Of a stretch of 16,161 nucleotides of DNA, positions 14,034-16,161 are shown piece by piece. Within the stretch, counting starts at the first letter, position 1. Every line of letters starts with the position of its first letter. The DNA is taken from the NCBI GenBank assembly GCA_023230175.1, contig JALNXV010000032.1:1-16161 (forward strand). The letters are read 5' to 3'. Under the pieces are notes generated by a model. The model saw only the letters and a program-made list of their open reading frames with translations, had not been told where the DNA came from and ran no database searches. A program made the translations under genes and the position numbers. This DNA is from Candidatus Cloacimonadota bacterium. GTDB taxonomy: Bacteria > Cloacimonadota > Cloacimonadia > Cloacimonadales > WRIO01.

Positions 14034-15008
14034 ATGAATAAAATTAATAACATTGTTTTTATGGGTACTCCTGATTTTGCAGTTCCTACTTTAGAAAAGC
14101 TAATTCAATCAAATAAAAAACCTGTTTTAGTCGTTACACAACCAGATAAACCAAAAGGTAGAAAACTCATAATGCAAGCATCACCTGTAAAATTATGTGC
14201 TCAAAAGTATGATATTCCTTATATTCAGCCAATTGATATTAATGATGAATTTGTTATTAATATTATTAAATCATACAAACCTGATATTATTATAACTGTA
14301 GCTTATGGTATGTTTTTAAATAAAAAGTTAAGAACTCTGTGTCCCTTTGGTGCAATTAATTTGCATCCATCATTATTGCCTCTTCATCGAGGTTCAGACC
14401 CAATTAGAAATACCTTGTTATCTAATGATAAGATATGTGGGGTCACTGTGTTTTTTATTTCAGCTAAAATGGATAGTGGAAATATTATAATTCAACATAA
14501 ATATCCTATCAATGATAATGATAATTTTTCTACTCTTAATGAGTTGTTAGCTATGTATGGGGCAGAGACGATTATGCAATCTTTATCTGTTTTACAAAAA
14601 CATAATCTTAGTTATTCAGACCTAAAAAATAGCTTTCAATCACAAAATAATTCTTTATCCAGTTATTCATCAAAATTAGATAAAAATGACACTTACTATA
14701 ATCCAAGGTTATCTGCTAATGAACTAAATATTAAAATTCGTTCTTATGCCTATGAACCCGGTTTTATTTGTAAATTTCGTGAGAAAAAATTAAAACTTCA
14801 TAGCATACATTTACTTAATACTAATTCTACTTATCCTCCGGGAACTATAATCTCAATTTTAAAAAATCAAGGTTTTGTTGTTAGTACGATTGATAAAGAT
14901 ATTTTAATTAAAGAAGTACAATTAGAAGGAAAAAATAAACTGGATTCTTGGACATTTAATATTGGAGCAAGAATTGTATTTGGAGAGAAAATTGAAGCAC
15001 CATTTTAA
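14034..15008 (+). CDS. fmt: methionyl-tRNA formyltransferase
   Basis: Transfers a formyl group from 10-formyl-tetrahydrofolate to initiator Met-tRNA. 324 aa, against about 315 in E. coli. It opens with VFMGTPDFAVPTLEKL, then VVTQPDKPKGR. The catalytic triad positions are Asn109 and His111 (INLHPSLLP) and Asp147 (MDSGN). The C-terminal OB-like tRNA-binding domain covers about 215-324. Oddities: the loop usually RGAAPI reads HRGSDPI, and the usual DTGD after the catalytic Asp reads DSGN. No Shine-Dalgarno is seen before ATG 14034 (AATATTTTTTAATTT), yet the start fits the family, so translation may depend on coupling with def 13 nt upstream. It overlaps the next gene by 17 nt. Confidence 0.95.
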   Translation: MNKINNIVFMGTPDFAVPTLEKLIQSNKKPVLVVTQPDKPKGRKLIMQASPVKLCAQKYDIPYIQPIDINDEFVINIIKSYKPDIIITVAYGMFLNKKLRTLCPFGAINLHPSLLPLHRGSDPIRNTLLSNDKICGVTVFFISAKMDSGNIIIQHKYPINDNDNFSTLNELLAMYGAETIMQSLSVLQKHNLSYSDLKNSFQSQNNSLSSYSSKLDKNDTYYNPRLSANELNIKIRSYAYEPGFICKFREKKLKLHSIHLLNTNSTYPPGTIISILKNQGFVVSTIDKDILIKEVQLEGKNKLDSWTFNIGARIVFGEKIEAPF

Positions 15009-15768
15009 AATTCAAACCCATGGCAAGTTTCTTTTCTTGATTATGTCTACTATAAGCCTCATTTTAATGATGTTTTTAACTACGCTTATATGGTGGTTTG
15101 TTTCGCCTCGTTTGCACTCTATTTCGTCAATGGTAGCTATTTTTTCACTAACTGTATTACGTCTCTTTTATATTTCAGTGATTTTAGGAATTGTCTCAAT
15201 TTATTTATCTTGTTATCTTAGTCTTACTTTATCATTTTTGAATAAATTTATTAGACTCTCAATAACTATATTGTTTCCTATCAATGTTTTTTTAGGAAAA
15301 TTTATTGGAATTTCTAAGGATAGAATTAGAACCTCTTTTGTACATGTGAATAATTCTTTTCTAAATATAAATAAGCATAACTTTGCAAACGATGAAATTT
15401 TAATATTATTACCTCATTGTTTACAAAATTATGACTGTAATTTACGTATTACTAATAATATAGATAATTGTAAAGAATGTGGAAAATGTAAAATAATGGA
15501 TTTAAAACGCATATCAAAAAAATATAAAGTAAAAATTGCCATAGCTACCGGTGGAACTTTAGCACGAAAAATAATAGTTCAGACAAAACCTAAATGTATA
15601 ATAGCTGTTGCTTGTCAAAGAGATTTAGTGGATGGTTTATTAGAGGTATTTCCAATACCTGTATATGGTGTGTTAAATGAACGACCCTATGGTCCTTGTA
15701 TTAATACTACCGTAGATGTAGATAAAATAGAAGATTTTTTAAAACATTTCATAAAGGAGAAAAAATGA
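14992..15768 (+). CDS. DUF116-family membrane protein with Cys cluster
   Basis: 258 aa from TTG 14992, chosen because GGAGAG (14982-14987) stands 4 nt before it; longer TTG starts lack that spacing. The N-terminal part has two hydrophobic segments (about 12-37 and 45-80). The C-terminal DUF116 domain shows LLPHCLQNYDC (Cys143, Cys149), CKECGKC (Cys160, Cys163, Cys166), IATGGTLARKII, VACQRDLVDGL (Cys208) and a late GPC. The Cys cluster could bind a metal or Fe-S centre; this is inference, since the family function is unknown. DUF116 genes beside fmt/def occur in other bacteria too. The gene overlaps fmt by 17 nt, and its TGA overlaps the next ATG (ATGA), so all three are translationally linked. 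Confidence 0.85.
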   Translation: MKHHFKIQTHGKFLFLIMSTISLILMMFLTTLIWWFVSPRLHSISSMVAIFSLTVLRLFYISVILGIVSIYLSCYLSLTLSFLNKFIRLSITILFPINVFLGKFIGISKDRIRTSFVHVNNSFLNINKHNFANDEILILLPHCLQNYDCNLRITNNIDNCKECGKCKIMDLKRISKKYKVKIAIATGGTLARKIIVQTKPKCIIAVACQRDLVDGLLEVFPIPVYGVLNERPYGPCINTTVDVDKIEDFLKHFIKEKK

Positions 15769-16161
15769 AAAGAATGTTTTTCGCTATAATAATAATTTCT
15801 TTGTGTATCAGCTTATATGCTAATCATTTATTCACTGTAGACAATCCTACTTGTGGGATTTTAAGTAAAGGTGAAGCACGAATTTTTCAGAAAGTATATA
15901 AAAATAACGGAATGTTAGTAGGTACTGAGGTAGGATTATTTGATAATTTTTCTTTTGGTGTAGCTTACGGTGCTGAACAATTAGTTGGAGAACAAGAACC
16001 GGAATGGCATAATACAATTGATTTTTTTGCTCGTTTTAGAATTATACAAGAGTCAATTCATTATCCTGCTTTTGCAATTGGTATAAATACTCTTGGTCAT
16101 GGAACTTATTATAACGATGAAAAAAGATATGATATTAAATCTAAAGGTGCTTATATAGTCG
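15765..16161 (+). CDS. exported, probable outer-membrane protein (5' part only)
   Basis: 132 codons are visible before the window ends. AAAGGAG precedes the ATG, which overlaps the DUF116 stop as ATGA. The N-terminus MKRMFFAIIIISLCISLYA is a clear signal peptide with a likely cut after LYA. The rest has alternating hydrophobic strands with glycine and aromatic residues (VGLFDNFSFGVAYG, FFARFRII, AFAIGINTLG) and a conserved-looking GILSKGEARIFQKVY start. It looks like a beta-barrel outer-membrane protein, similar in style to YjbH-type or porin-like proteins of the Cloacimonadota/Fibrobacterota side, but I cannot name the family. It is a natural client for the SurA-like chaperone of the same operon. 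Confidence 0.7.
   Translation, partial: MKRMFFAIIIISLCISLYANHLFTVDNPTCGILSKGEARIFQKVYKNNGMLVGTEVGLFDNFSFGVAYGAEQLVGEQEPEWHNTIDFFARFRIIQESIHYPAFAIGINTLGHGTYYNDEKRYDIKSKGAYIV

Noticed and set aside
14962..14991. Earlier TTG start for the DUF116 gene
   Set aside because: No ribosome site at proper spacing; TTG 14992 has GGAGAG just upstream. Not fully excluded.
1..16161. CRISPR array, prophage, toxin-antitoxin or defence island
   Set aside because: No regularly spaced direct repeats, integrase, transposase or defence-gene motifs were seen on either strand.

Overview
This window is a stretch of very AT-rich chromosome (by eye about a quarter G+C) carrying the replication initiator gene dnaA and, directly downstream of it, what looks like the replication origin. 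The host is a Gram-negative (diderm) bacterium: it has an Omp85-type outer-membrane barrel, a SurA-like periplasmic chaperone, two lipoproteins with clear lipoboxes, YajC, and a final gene resembling an outer-membrane protein. Ribosome binding sites are mostly ordinary AAGGAG/GAGG types, and two genes are best read from TTG starts. The gene set and low G+C suggest the FCB side of the tree, perhaps a Cloacimonadota- or Delongbacteria-like lineage. That placement is inference, and no marker here fixes it.

Layout. 1-328: the 3' end of an unknown gene, the first copy of a short repeat element, and a sigma70-type promoter. 329-4930: a probable three-gene operon of a membrane-bound TPR-sensor adenylate cyclase, a TetR-family regulator and an Omp85-superfamily barrel. 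4991-6028: a tRNA built like selenocysteine tRNA but with the cysteine anticodon GCA, followed 23 nt later by psuG (pseudouridine-5'-phosphate glycosidase). 6029-6534: no gene, but two hairpins, a second and better preserved copy of the repeat element, and a possible sigma54 site. 6535-7290: a secreted beta-helical GIN-domain protein, ended by a strong terminator. 7364-9292: DnaA boxes, dnaA, then the origin core.

9293-16161: a tightly packed plus-strand unit with no visible terminator. It encodes a DNRLRE-type lipoprotein, a parvulin-like lipoprotein, a SurA-like chaperone, PgpA, YajC, peptide deformylase, Met-tRNA formyltransferase, a DUF116 membrane protein and the start of an outer-membrane protein. 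Most junctions are overlaps or gaps under 20 nt, so this is probably one operon for envelope protein export and folding plus N-terminal formyl-methionine handling.

The two most notable items are the selC-like tRNA-Cys at 4991-5087 and the origin at 9005-9292. The tRNA has a 6-bp D stem with a 4-nt loop, a 7-bp variable arm, a bulged acceptor branch and discriminator G73. The origin has DnaA boxes, a GC cluster and DnaA-trio-like CTACTA repeats in the same order as in the Bacillus subtilis unwinding region.
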